Source of the DNA: Bifiguratus adelaidae
Taxonomy: Eukaryota; Mucoromycota; Endogonomycetes; Endogonales
Direction of reading: 5' to 3'
DNA: 64,000 nt
NCBI GenBank assembly: GCA_002261195.1
Contig: MVBO01000007.1
Span: 274,965-338,964 of the forward strand
Below the pieces are notes generated by a model that was not told the DNA's origin, made no database searches, and saw only the letters and a list, made by a program, of their open reading frames with translations. Positions 12,551 to 24,200 of the stretch are shown piece after piece. Numbering within the stretch: the stretch's first letter is position 1; every line of letters begins with the position of its first letter. Made by a program: the position numbers and the translations under genes.

Positions 12551-14270
12551 ATGGTCCCTGTTGCTGATTTCCAGTATCAGTTTGTGCACTCTCCCTTGTC
12601 CCCAGTCCACGACGTCAGTTCAAGCTCGACATTTAGTTCTATGCCTGTATCCTACAGGGCGGCACGGCCATTTTCTGCGACATCGCATGTATCCAAGATG
12701 CCGAGCGTTGCAGCTGAGCCAAAGAATGCTCTCATCGGCGAAATGACTCTTCAGTACGACTCGTCGACACCTTCATCTCGTGGATCTTCGCCAAGATCAG
12801 ATGTTGAAATTATGCCTCCTTCTGCCGATCCCTCGGGCGATGAAATATCTGATGACGACGATGAGATGTTGCAGATCAAGCATGAGTCCGGCGAGCTGCC
12901 CATCACAAATGGACCACTTTTCCTCAATTTTACCCCAGATCTCAACCCCCAAATGATGAGCAAACGGAAGCCCAAGAGCCGGAAACAGCACTCTTACAAA
13001 GTCAACGGTGTGAATATTCTCAACAGGTATGGCGCTTTTGACTGCGGCCCGCTGTGATGGCGTTTCTTTGTTCTCATTCCTTTGCAGAAATTCCGTTGAT
13101 AGTAAAACGGCCATGGAACGCCTCAAGCGGCGCCGTGAAAATCATAATTACATCGAGCGCCGTCGTCGAGACAACCTTAATCACACCATCTTTGAGATTG
13201 CAGAGCTAGTACCTGGTGCTCAGCAAACGGGTCAGAAAGCAAACAAGGGCAATATTCTCCGCTTAGCCCTAGATCACATCAAGGTAAGCCTCCGAGATGA
13301 GATGGGGGCGCAGTCCGCCATTGTCTGTTTTCGGATGGGATTGTCATGAGAACAAATGGCCGTCGTTACACATATCGCTTATTTGGGAATTTACTTCTAC
13401 TTGCAGGATTTGCATGCCGAGATCCGGCGACTCAAGTCTCTAAGCCTTGAATGTGATGGCAGCAGTGGTGTGGCGAAGAAAGAGATTGAATCAATGGATG
13501 TATCACACATAGGAATGTCAGGATCTTCTGCAACCTCACAAAGCCCTCATGCTCCCACTCAACCTACATCGGTGCCTCACCAACATGCTCCCATGTTCGT
13601 CTCAGCTCCTCAACACGGCAACTATAACCAGCCTCACACATTACAACCTGGCCAAACGCTCACTCCACCGAACTTGTCACAACCGAGAACAAATTCACCT
13701 CATTCTTTGCCCAATTCACCAGCATTGCATCCCATCAATGCACCTGGCAATTCACAGCCCTCAATGTCGCATTCCGTACCCACCTCTCCAAACCGAAACT
13801 ATTTTCCACAATCGGAGCCTTTGCCCGGACCTGCTGGAGGACTTCCATCTATGATGATTCCTCCTATGCCCGGCCACTTTTCCCATCAAATGCAACCTCA
13901 TGTCTTGCCGGGTTCTCCGCAGGGACATGCGCCCGCAAGTGCACCAGCATTAGGCCCGCATGTCCACAAAGTTCCCTCACCAATGCACAATACTTTGCCT
14001 TCCCAAGCACCATCCCATCAACTTCCGCCGCCCTCTAATCCTGGCAATCGCATGATTATGTCTGCGCCTATGGCTTCACAACATCACATGCGTCCACCTC
14101 ACGGACAAGCCGTTGCCTCACCCATATCTCCGATCTCTCCATTGGGATCCCAAATGCAAATGCATTCCACCGGATTACCTCCGATGCACTCTATGGAAGC
14201 CAGACCTTTTCATGCTTCTATGAGAATGGCTGGATCAGAGCAGCTCTACGGTGGCGCATGTCGCTATTAA
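12551..14270 (+). CDS. bHLH transcription factor, E-box type
   Basis: Exons 12551-13026, 13088-13283 and 13407-14270 give 511 residues. The basic helix-loop-helix domain spans the exon 2/3 junction. The basic region NHNYIERRRRDNLN has the H-E-R pattern that recognises CACGTG. Helix 1 (HTIFEIAELVP), a loop containing AQQTGQKANKG, and helix 2 (ILRLALDHIK) run into a short leucine-zipper-like stretch (DLHAEIRRLKSLSL). The N-terminus is Ser-rich with an acidic patch (DEISDDDDE) and basic KRKPKSRK. The C-terminal 250 residues are Pro/His/Ser/Gln rich and disordered. The start at 12551 is the only ATG before the conserved part. The exact orthologue (USF/MITF-like) is not clear. Confidence 0.88.
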
Positions 14271-14841
14271 ACACATTATCATACAATTGCATATACAAGT
14301 GTAGATAAAAGGGCAACAAGCATACATTCAGCTACACACGCCTTCCATTTTGAGGTGTTTCCATTGTGCATAAACGCCCAGTAGAGAGAGGCTTTGACAC
14401 AATCTCTCGGGCAGTCTTGTCCTCTTGGTGCTTCAGTCAGAGGTTGACGCACTTGTAACTCTGACAGACCCCATACTATCTGATCATTGCGGACTTTTCG
14501 CGACCGGTTGAGCATCGCCCTGCACCTCGCTCTCGTCGTTTCATCCTCCCCCTCCTTTAGGTCATTCACTCTCTTGGCTCTGACCACTTCCGCTTGGGAC
14601 TAGGCTTGATAAGGCTCACTTTGGACGTCAAGTTTTCTTGAGCACAGACGTGTGTATTGCCAGGGCATGTCAATCTGATCAGCCCGATACCTTGCAAGCA
14701 CTTGGCATATCACTAGCGCGCGGAGGCAGCTACAAGAGACACGATCTAGGTACTGGTCGTTTTTACGCGGTGTGTCCACGAGTTGAGGACCTCCGAGTCA
14801 GCGTGAACGGGTGTGTTTCGCTAGTCGACTAGACAGAGACC
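14271..14841 (+). other. Intergenic, bHLH to arrestin
   Basis: About 570 bp. A minus-strand open frame at 14279-14587 lacks an ATG at its start and has no recognisable domain. Otherwise this is probably terminator and promoter sequence. Confidence 0.35.
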
Positions 14842-17139
14842 ATGCGTTTCAGACGGGTCAAGGAGAATCCCAACTTTTACATCGCCATCGAGGAGGAACG
14901 GTACTACTTTCCGGGCGAGAACATCAAAGGTAGGTAAGCGATATACTAGCGGAATCCAGCCTGATCGATGCGGATAGGCAAACTACATGTAAAACTTTCA
15001 AAACCGACAAAGTCATCGGCCATCCGCATTACCTTCACTGGTGAGGTCATCCTCAATGTGAAGGAAAAGCAAAACTTCCGGCTTTTCCATGAAGAGCTTG
15101 AAGTATTGCGTCAAGCGGAGGAGGCTTCAGCAAATGGGTCGGATGGCAGCAGCACGGTGACATTGGATGGAAAAGATCATGAGTTTAGTTTTGAGTTTGC
15201 GGTACCGGACGATCCTCATCTTCCCAGTCATTGTGAGGTAGGAGACATGTTGGTCACCGAGATTTTTTGACGTAACTCATGCTTGCCTCAGCTTTTCAAA
15301 GATGCCAAGGTCCTCTATATCATGCGGGCAATTCTTGAACGACCGTTTGTACCCGATACGATGTCTTCAAGAGCGGAACTCAATATTCCAGTACTGCAAC
15401 GTATTGATGTGGACGATGTGCGGTATTCTAGAGGGTTGATTGGGTACAAGGACTTTCCATGGGCGGATCAGGATGTACGAGATCCACGCAATTTCAAGCG
15501 CGGTGTCATCAAGGTGTCGATCCCAAAGAGCGGATATGTCCGAGGTCAGTCGTATAGACATGGTGCATTGCATGGACTTAATCACAGTCTAGGGCAACCT
15601 ATCCCTGTCAACATATCAACGCATTTGTTGCCTCCTATTGAACCACGAACAAGCAAAGGACTCTTGATATCTCTTCATCGTGTCGCCATATTTCGAACGA
15701 GAGCGTGAGTATACAGTACGCTGGTAACAAGCCCGACTAACATCCGTGTTCATAGAAACACTTCCCACACCACTCGCCTTAGTATTAAGGACGTGCAAGT
15801 CAACCCTCAAACAATTCTCTCTTCTCCCACCATCACCGAACAGCTTCTTATTCCGACACATACACCGCCGTCCATTGAGGCCGAGCTTCACTCCTTTCGT
15901 ATGATGAGCGTCCGATATGAGATTGTTATCCGGCTAGATCTAGATAGCCCCGAACGGAAACGAACACACAACCCTTTGAAGAAGGCTGCAGGTACACATA
16001 ACAAGTATCTGGCAGAGATCATTATTCCCGTAACCGTTGGCACCTATCCATTCGCAACTCTGCTCATCGACGATGACGATGATAACTGGACAGAGGAGAT
16101 GAGCACATTATCTCTTACCACCACCGGCGATGAACCCCTTGACGGCAACCACGGCAGTGATGCATCTCTGGTCCCGCATCCCTTCCCGACAACATCATCT
16201 GGTCAGCCTAACTCACGACAGCGGCCACATATCGAAGGCAGAAAATCTGGCAGCAACAACACATCCGCGCAGAGCTCGATTATGCGCTCAGACTCACAAG
16301 TTTCCATCTCCTCACAATCCTCTGAAAAGTCTCGCAAGTCCTGGAATTCAAATGGATCCCTCGGCCGGCAAACAAGTACCAGCACTACCAGAAGCGCGCC
16401 GGTAGTCGCTCAAGCTGGCAGAGGCAGTGTTTACAGCGAAACTGGAGTGCTCAGGTTGAGCTCAAATGTGCTCCCTCAGTACGCGGATCTAGTGACCAAT
16501 GGATCAAGAAGCAGTTCAGCACCTGCCGGCAGCCCCAATCCGAACCCCGTCAAACCCACCATGCAGGCACAATTTAACAACAATAATCCAGCTACGCCTA
16601 ACTTTGTCTTGGAGCCCACCGAGAGGTCCAATATGGGAGGCTCCTACTTTACGGGAAGTAACCCTGACAGATACTCCCATGCCCGTACAAGCTCTTCCCT
16701 CTCATCCAAATCCATCCAACACACCTCTCCGACCTTGGATAATCTCAATATGTGGGATCGTGTCGTTCACACCGAAAGTGTTGTTATATCGGATCACGAG
16801 CAAGGTAGCGGTAGAGATTCTATTGCTTCAACCATCAGTGCCCAGCATTCGGGCCAACTGCCAGTGTCGACAGGTGTCCTCATGTCTCACGGCGACCGCA
16901 ATAGTATTGTGCTCGAACCGATTGATACGGCTACGCTGGCTCAAGCTGGATTCCTCTCTTTTGGTGACGACAAAGAAGCCTCATCCCATGATCATGCTCA
17001 TTTCCAATCACGCGATAGCGTACCCCTCGAGAACAATTCCTTTGGTTCCGAGGATGACGAGGACTCCGACGCGGATGATCCATTGATCATTCTTGCGCGA
17101 AAGACACGAGAGAGATCTCGTCAACAACATCCAACTTAG
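14842..17139 (+). CDS. Alpha-arrestin (ART-family trafficking adaptor)
   Basis: This is an arrestin-fold adaptor that links plasma-membrane cargo to Rsp5/Nedd4-type ubiquitin ligases. Exons: 14842-14929, 14978-15237, 15292-15544, 15593-15704 and 15756-17139, giving 698 residues. The arrestin-N domain covers the first ~150 residues (RYYFPGENIKGKLHV, KSSAIRITFTGEV, HEFSFEFAVPDD). Arrestin-C follows (VIKVSIPKSGYVRGQPIPV). After about residue 330 the protein is long, Ser/Thr/Asn rich and disordered, with an acidic end (GSEDDEDSDADD). A possible LPxY-type WW ligand (LPQYADL) lies in the tail; no perfect PPxY is seen. It converges with the dihydroxyacetone kinase, 88 bp apart. Confidence 0.9.
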
Positions 17140-17227
17140 GATGACTTAGATAACATGTATGATTTTATAGTTACGACTAGACGATAAAGAGGTTCCTCCT
17201 TCAGATCCATCAGACATGTATCGCTGA

Positions 17228-19260
17228 TCACTGTTGTAACCCCTTTACTAAACCTCGCAACAGGCACAACAGACCCCATGCACCTGCATCGGGGACATTC
17301 GCAGACGCGACGCTTTCATCGTTCACATAGCTTGCCCGTCCCAACGTGGCCCTCATTGCCTTTGTTGCTTCTGCGCCTTCTTCGGCAGCTTGGAGGGCAT
17401 CCTTAACCGATGGCGACGTAGACAAGCGATCAATGAAGGGTATTAAGACGTCCATCAGGGTTCGATCGCCTTTTCGCGCCGGTGTGTATTTCTGCAGAGC
17501 ATCCAGTGCCTTTTGGGACGCGCGGGCCCAGATATCGGGTGTCACGTCTTTGGTCTTGGTCTCGGTGCAAGCATCAACCACACCACCAGCTAATGCGTTC
17601 AAAAAGATGCAGTAAATGGCAGACGAGGTTCCACCCATGTTCTTGTCGATCAAGCTCGAGATTTCGATGATGGAAGCGGGTGCATTATCGGATGGAAGAT
17701 TTCCCAGATGCCTTTGGATCGCCAATGCACCTGCCTTGAGCGATTGTCCACAATCTCCGTCGCCCAATACTGTATCGTAATGCGTGATGTCTGGTTCAGC
17801 TTCAATAACGGATTGAGTAGCACTCTGAATGGCATTAAGGAATTGTTGTCCATTGGAGACTATTCACGAACGATGGCCGTTAGCCAAAGCATGCGCCATC
17901 GCAGCATATCACTCACTTTTACCCAAGGTTTCATCGGCTAATTGGAACTCCATATCACCCAAGCCAACAGTGTTGTCAATGACATCCGCATTAAAACCTT
18001 GCACCACTTTGTTGGTCCATCCAGGGGCACCAGTGGGCATGGCAATGGCATGAGCCACATCCAGGCTTTTGGAAGCGGAATGCTTGAGGAGGGTGAGAGA
18101 GAAACCAGGCATATTGAGCGATGTCATGAAAGGACCCGACAGCACGGTGCCAATGCGGATCTGTTGGGCCTGCAGATATTCCGTGGCTTCTTTGATGACT
18201 GCTCCCAATTCCAAAGCTGGCGTGCCTCCGAGATTGTTCACCATCAGTGTTACGCAGTCATTAGCCGAAATGTCGACATAGGCCCTGTCCTTGTCATTCT
18301 TGTCGAGAATCCGATGCAGCATTTGCTCAACAAGCTTCTTGACCGTGGGAAGATTTGTCTTTTCGAAACCGGGCTCATTGTGAATGCCCATGCCGATCTC
18401 AATTTCGTTCGGTTTGAGCATATCAGACTCGCTAGACGACCCCGGAACATGGCAGTGGTTCAAACCAACGCCGATTGTGGCGCTATTGTCAACGACGTAT
18501 TGCGCAGCCTCCCGAACTTGTTGCAGGGTGCCCCTGTCCAAATAGAATCCATGAGAACGAGGTGACCGAATGTCACGCTGGCAGACTACTCACCCAGAGC
18601 GAGCAAAAGCGCCAGCGACCTTGTGCACCAGAGCTGTTGCTGCCAGACCGCGTCTGCCAACGAGACCTCCCTTTTCTCTACCGACAGCAACATCGTCCCC
18701 GACGATGATCATGTCCACCTTGATGCCTTCAGCCTTGGCTCGCTCGACAGCCAGGCCGAAATGCAAACAATCACCGGTATAGTTTTTGACAATCACAAGC
18801 GTACCATGAGGCGACTTTACCTTGCGAATAGCGGCCAAAACCTGGTTCGCCGAAGGGGAGGCAAACACTTGTCCGCAAACGGCGGCCGAAAGCATCGCCT
18901 CATCAATGTACGCAGCGTGCGCGGGTTCGTGACCGGAACCACCACCTGATATGAGTGTTACTTGTCTCTGCGCCACCTCTTCCACGTTCTTTAGGTAGAC
19001 GACTAATGGAAGAACAGCGTGAATGACCGAGCCATGCGGAAATTTCCCATTGTCCAGAAGCCGACTCTTGTCAAGAGTAAAGGCACGGAAACATACCTTT
19101 GTCAGCCTCCAAAAGACGCAAATGTGGATTTGCATAACATAATCCTCTTAGGGATTCGACCACGAGGCTCTCGGCATCGTTCAAAAGGTGTTTCGGACCT
19201 GTTGCAGAACACCCCAATGTACACCCGTTAGTAGCGTGAATAAACAAACGAACAAGTCAT
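17228..19260 (-). CDS. DAK1: Dihydroxyacetone kinase (single-chain DhaK-DhaL)
   Basis: ATP-dependent kinase converting dihydroxyacetone to its phosphate, in glycerol catabolism and triose detoxification. Exons: 19260-19254, 19198-19097, 19002-18594, 18533-17917 and 17859-17228. The sum is 1767 nt, or 588 residues, matching yeast Dak1/2. The K domain shows [30 protein letters not shown] and [20 protein letters not shown], with the substrate-binding histidine in GLNHCHVPG. The L domain shows [16 protein letters not shown] and the GGTSSAIY motif. The first coding exon is only 7 nt (ATGACTT): splicing it through a CTACTAAC branch intron yields MTCPKHLLND, the family's normal N-terminus. Confidence 0.94.
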
Positions 19261-19671
19261 CGAATATATGGTGTTTCATCATTCATACATAGTCTATCTG
19301 CTTCTACCCACCTGCTTTCCCAGCCATAGAACGCGCGCGCAAGTGAGAGAAGTGAGAAGGCGCAAAAGAGATGCGGCTGGATGCGGAAGTTGGCACACTA
19401 CCAGGATTTCCTTTTTTGGGTTGACTCCAATACACGGAAATATGTCCAGGAGCAGACAATGCGCTGCATGGAGTCGCCATACAGAGATGATTTGGCACTC
19501 TCTTTGGCGAGTTGAGTTCCACCATGGGTTGAATTTACATGAACAAACAAGGGACGTAATCCCATAGCTTTCTCATAGTACGGACACAAGCACAGTCATA
19601 ATTGATCAATAAAAGATGTCTTTCTGCTCCACATGCCTTTTTAGTACGTTCTGCCACGTATCACACTTGCC
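19261..19671. promoter_or_regulatory. Shared promoter between DAK and PDI genes
   Basis: A 411-bp divergent intergenic region. No coding signal stands out. AT-rich patches lie close to both starts. Specific factor sites were not identified. Confidence 0.4.
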
Positions 19672-21247
19672 ATGCATTGGGTGCAGGTAGGCTTTGGTGC
19701 GCTGTTGCTGGTCTTGCAGGCTATTCAGCCCACGCTGGCTCTCTATTCCAAGTCGGACTCGGTTCTACTGGTGAATTCGCCGCAAGACTGGAAACGGCAC
19801 GTGGTAGATACCCAGAAACTTGTCGCGGTGGAATTCTTTGCGCCTTGGTGCGGGCATTGTCAGAGGTCGGTGATGCACTTCAGCAGGCTGGACGTTGGTA
19901 CTGACACTGTCTTGAGGTAGACTTGCACCTGCATGGAAGAAGGCAGCTCAAAATCTGAAGGGCCTCGTGAATGTGGTTGGCGTGGACTGTGATGATGAAG
20001 CAAACAAGCCATTGTGTGGATACCATGGAATACAAGGTATATATGATGAGCGTCATTGGCTCGATCCCAGTATGGTCGTTGTTGCTGATCCATGATGTCG
20101 CGCAGGATTTCCGACCATCAAAGTGTTTCCCCCGGAGTTAAAGCCGGACAAGAAGACACCTGGACTTTCAGCGAAGCGTGGACAAGGTGTGGATCATTAT
20201 CTATCCTTGTACCAGCGATGACTAATGGCGCTTTGACAGATTATCAAGGCCCGAGAGAAGCTAAACCTATCGTCGATCATCTTCTCAGCATGATGCCCTC
20301 CAAGGTCCAGTTTGTCAAAACCGAGGTGAAGCCAGGGGCATCCAAAAGGGTAGTCTCGCTCGATGACTTTTTAGGAACCAAGGTAGGCAGCTATTTCCTT
20401 GAAAAAGATGCATTGCTAAATATATAAAGAACGAATCCAAGGCAAAGGTCCTCTCCTTTACGACAAAACCCACCACAGCGCCTCTTTACAAGGCACTATC
20501 AACATCATTCTCACCATCCCATGTCATCTTTGGAGAAGTGAAGGATACCGAAGCATCCATATTGGATCATTTCGGCATCGACGCTAGCAAACTACCTCAA
20601 GTATTACTCCTTAAACCAGATGGCAATACTGAAACATTCGAGGGCAAGCTAGGATATGAATCGCTAAAGACTTGGATAGAAGAAAATGTTGGAGCTGAAT
20701 CTGAGCCCAAGGTTGAAGCGAAAAAGTCGGCAGGGGGCACCAAGAAGGAGAAAAACCCTTGTAAGCTGTCAACTTAGGATCCCTATTGTCGCTAACGTAG
20801 CCTTCCGTAGTTGATCCCAAGGTCACCAGAGTCTCGACGTTGAAAGAGCTTCAAACTGCTTGCACAAGGAATGCTCTGTGCGCCATTGCGGTCTTGCCGA
20901 CATCAGATCCTTCGCAGGAGGTGGAAACTGAAAACGTCGTGTCCATCAGCCTTTTGCAAGAAGTGAAAAAGATGGCGTATGAAAAGAACAATGGGGCAGA
21001 GAGCATGGTGTTTGCCTGGATGGATGCGGCCATTGCGAACCCAATCATTGACAAGTTTAATCTGGTCACTGGGGATCCGGCCCTGGTGGCACTATCTATG
21101 GCAAAGAAGCGATTTCGACCATACATTGGCGTTTGGGACAAGGAGAGTGTGGGTAACTGGTTAGAAAATGTCAAGACCGGCCGAGTTGGACTCTGGGAAT
21201 ACGACGGAGAGATCGCTCTAGGCTCACCTGTCAAAGATGAATTGTAG
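19672..21247 (+). CDS. ER protein disulfide isomerase-like protein, one CGHC active site
   Basis: This is a thioredoxin-fold oxidoreductase of the ER lumen. Exons: 19672-19865, 19921-20036, 20106-20186, 20240-20382, 20430-20760 and 20811-21247, giving 433 residues. A signal peptide (hydrophobic FGALLLVLQAIQPTLA) is followed by one active thioredoxin domain with FFAPWCGHCQRLAPAW and the cis-proline region GFPTIKVFP. Downstream thioredoxin-like folds (HVIFGEVKDTEAS, LLLKPDGNTETFEG) lack CxxC. A Lys-rich linker follows, then a C-terminal domain with WMDAAIANP. The C-terminus is KDEL, the classical ER retrieval signal. Family resemblance is to PDIA6/Mpd1-like proteins; the exact subfamily is uncertain. 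Confidence 0.9.
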
Positions 21248-21290
21248 AATGATTGCCTTTTAAGGTGTTGTTAGCAATGCAGAGTGCCTC

Positions 21291-24200
21291 ATGAACGTGT
21301 CGGAACCGGTCGTTTACTTTACGAGTGGTGTGCTGGCAGCCTTTGCTTTGTATTCTTTAGCTTCACATTACAAAACGTTAGAAGCACGGAGACCGACTGA
21401 GCGCGACCGTCTGATCAAGCTTCATCGCGAAGCAGAGAAAGGCGAGTGTTCTGAAGTGGCGTAGACGCCAATGACCTGGTCAACCTTCTCTGATACGACG
21501 TCATTCATATAGCCCTCAAGTATGAGGACCTCGAAGTTTTGACGAAAAGTCTAAGCTATAGCGTTCGGACAACGTATGTTCGTACAATATCGCTTCGTGG
21601 AACCTTGCATTGACCATTATCCCTTTATAGCGCAGAGAAGATCATCTTCGACCGCGGAGCTTCACGTACGTATCTCGAGCTTTTCAGTTTTTGACAATGA
21701 GTGTTGACCATGTAACATTACCTATCACAGCTGAACATTTGAAGGCTATTATTCATGCTGTGAAGAATCCAAAGTATCAGAAACAGGTTATTCATATTCT
21801 GTGGACTTTATCACAGGCAGATAGTAAATAGTTTCGCGTCATGGAGGCCGACGACTAACTATGGGCTCAGGCGATCGGTATCAAAGCGCGATGTGCAACG
21901 CTGGTGCATTAAAGATACTCATCGACTCTCTGGATGTGGATTTGGAAAAGATGCAAGAGTCGAACTTCCTGGCGGCAATGCTGACGATCGACAATTGCCT
22001 TTCCGGGCAAGGTAAGGTTGAATTTTTTGTCGCATGGGAACTCCATTTAATTCGTACCAGCCAGCGACGAACGAAGAAATATGGCCGTGAAGTATGGCAT
22101 CTTGGAAAAGATGAAACGAGTCTTGGCCTCTGAAGTGGAGATAAAATTGAACATTCGATACTCTTGCTTGGTTGCGCTTTACAACTTGTGTTCGTCTGGT
22201 GAGCATGCCATTGATTGTGTCGCTCAGATCTAAACACATACTAGAAGATACGCATCAAGCCATTATCGAGCAAGGTTACATTCCAATTCTCCTCAAATAT
22301 GCAAAGTTAACGTCTTTCTCTATGCCACGCTATTGTGCACAATGCTATTTTATTCTACTCGAGATCCTGGAGCATGTGGAACCAGTACAAGCCAAGAAAA
22401 TTCGCAACGAATTGGTTGATTTGGATGTCATGACGTTGATTGAAGGCTGTCTGAGGAGCGGTATGCGGCTGAATGGCTCAAACTCAGCATGTTGCTTATG
22501 GCATTTCTTGTGGCAGACGACAATGAGCTCTTATACTGGGCAGCTCGACTTCTCAATGAGTTTCTTTCCCAAGGTAGCCACCTTCATTTCCAGTTCGAAT
22601 ATCCGTCTAATTGCATTTTGCTTGCTCAGATGTTTGCACGGACAAAGTGAGGAACATCCGGGATTTGGACAAGATCCTGCACAAGTTGCTCAATCTCGAT
22701 GATATTCTTATCCGAGTCGCACTTAGGAATATCAGGCACATTGCTAGCTACAGCGATGGTATGTTTCCAGGGCTCTTCTTCCCTTCAAAAATATTTTGAC
22801 GGCCATTAACCCTTTACCAGATGCCTATAGGAAGGAGATGTTGAAATGGGGTTTGATGAAGAAGATCATGAAATGCACAGCGTCCATGGACGAAGATGTT
22901 GGTCGCATCTCGGTATATTGCGTTCATGAGTTTGTGGAGATGCGTAAGTAATCCTGATCAAAGCTGAATCCGCCTCAAAGCAGGGTACTCATAAGATTCA
23001 TCAGAGACAGCACATAAGGATATCGTGGAAGCTCCAGAATATGAGTCTCTCCTTAAACTAGGATCGTCAACGAGGATTGACGTTGCCCGTTACATTGTAG
23101 ACATCATTTCCTGGCTTTCTTACAACAGTATGTCCGATACCTCCTTTGAGTCTATTCCACTAATTCAACTCTCCTAGATGCGAATTCTCCTGCCATGAGC
23201 AAGCATGCCAAGGCAACCGTCGACTTATTACGAATTTACATGGCCTCCAAGGATTCCGAGACACGATATCACGCGGCAACTATTCTTTACAATCTTTCCG
23301 TTTTCTCTGGTAGGCGAGACCACACAATATATTGCTAGTTGTCCTAATATTTCCTCCAGATGAGTTTGAAAAGCTGGTCAAAGAGGAGACTTACGACATG
23401 TTCTTGTCAGCCGCTTTGCATGATCAAGATCATCGCATAAGGGTAAATGCGAGCTCTTTGATGGCCGTGTATTGTTTCAAAGGTAATTCTGAGCCATGGA
23501 ATGCAGGCAAAAGTTAATGCCTCGTCCCTTAGATGATTCACTCACCCCGAATGTCGGGCTAAAAGTGTTGATTCCTAATGCAAAAAAGATATTTCTGCTG
23601 TCCAACAAATGGATCAACCACCTTAAGAGGCAACTGACGGACTCTGAAGGGAACGACGAAGGCGCTGTATCGCAAAATGAGAAAAAGTTGGATGATCAAG
23701 ACCAGCCCACAGCAAGCACGAGCATTAGCAATACAGAAGCAGGAGCCACGACTGTGGAGCAAGATGAAGCCCGTTATATTGGTGGGATAGACGACCCAGA
23801 AGATCAAATTCAATTCAAATTGAGTCATTTGCCGCTTGATGTTGATCCAAGGGGCAAACGCGCACAACAGGTTGCGGTGTTACTGTTTCATAACCTTCGT
23901 GTAGTGCGTGACCTGCTCGAGAACGAAAATCTGTTTACATTCGCATTCCCGGATCGTATTCGATTCGACAGGAAATACGTTTCCGCAGACTTTGTCCAGG
24001 ACTTTCCCGACGCAATGGAGCGGTTCGAGGGAGCCTTTGATACAGATCAGCATCCGTGTTCCCAGCTACCCCAGTACCTTTGTTCTTTGGCCGCCAGTCC
24101 TTTTATGTCCATCATGTGTACAAAGGACAGGGAGACAGAAGGCTCGCATTTGCTATATCGACCCATATTACCAACCACCACGTCTTTCGACACTATTGCG

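Noticed and set aside
14279-14587. Minus-strand open frame of about 100 codons downstream of the bHLH gene
   Set aside because: Begins with a non-ATG codon, has no recognisable domain, and lies where 3'UTR sequence is expected.
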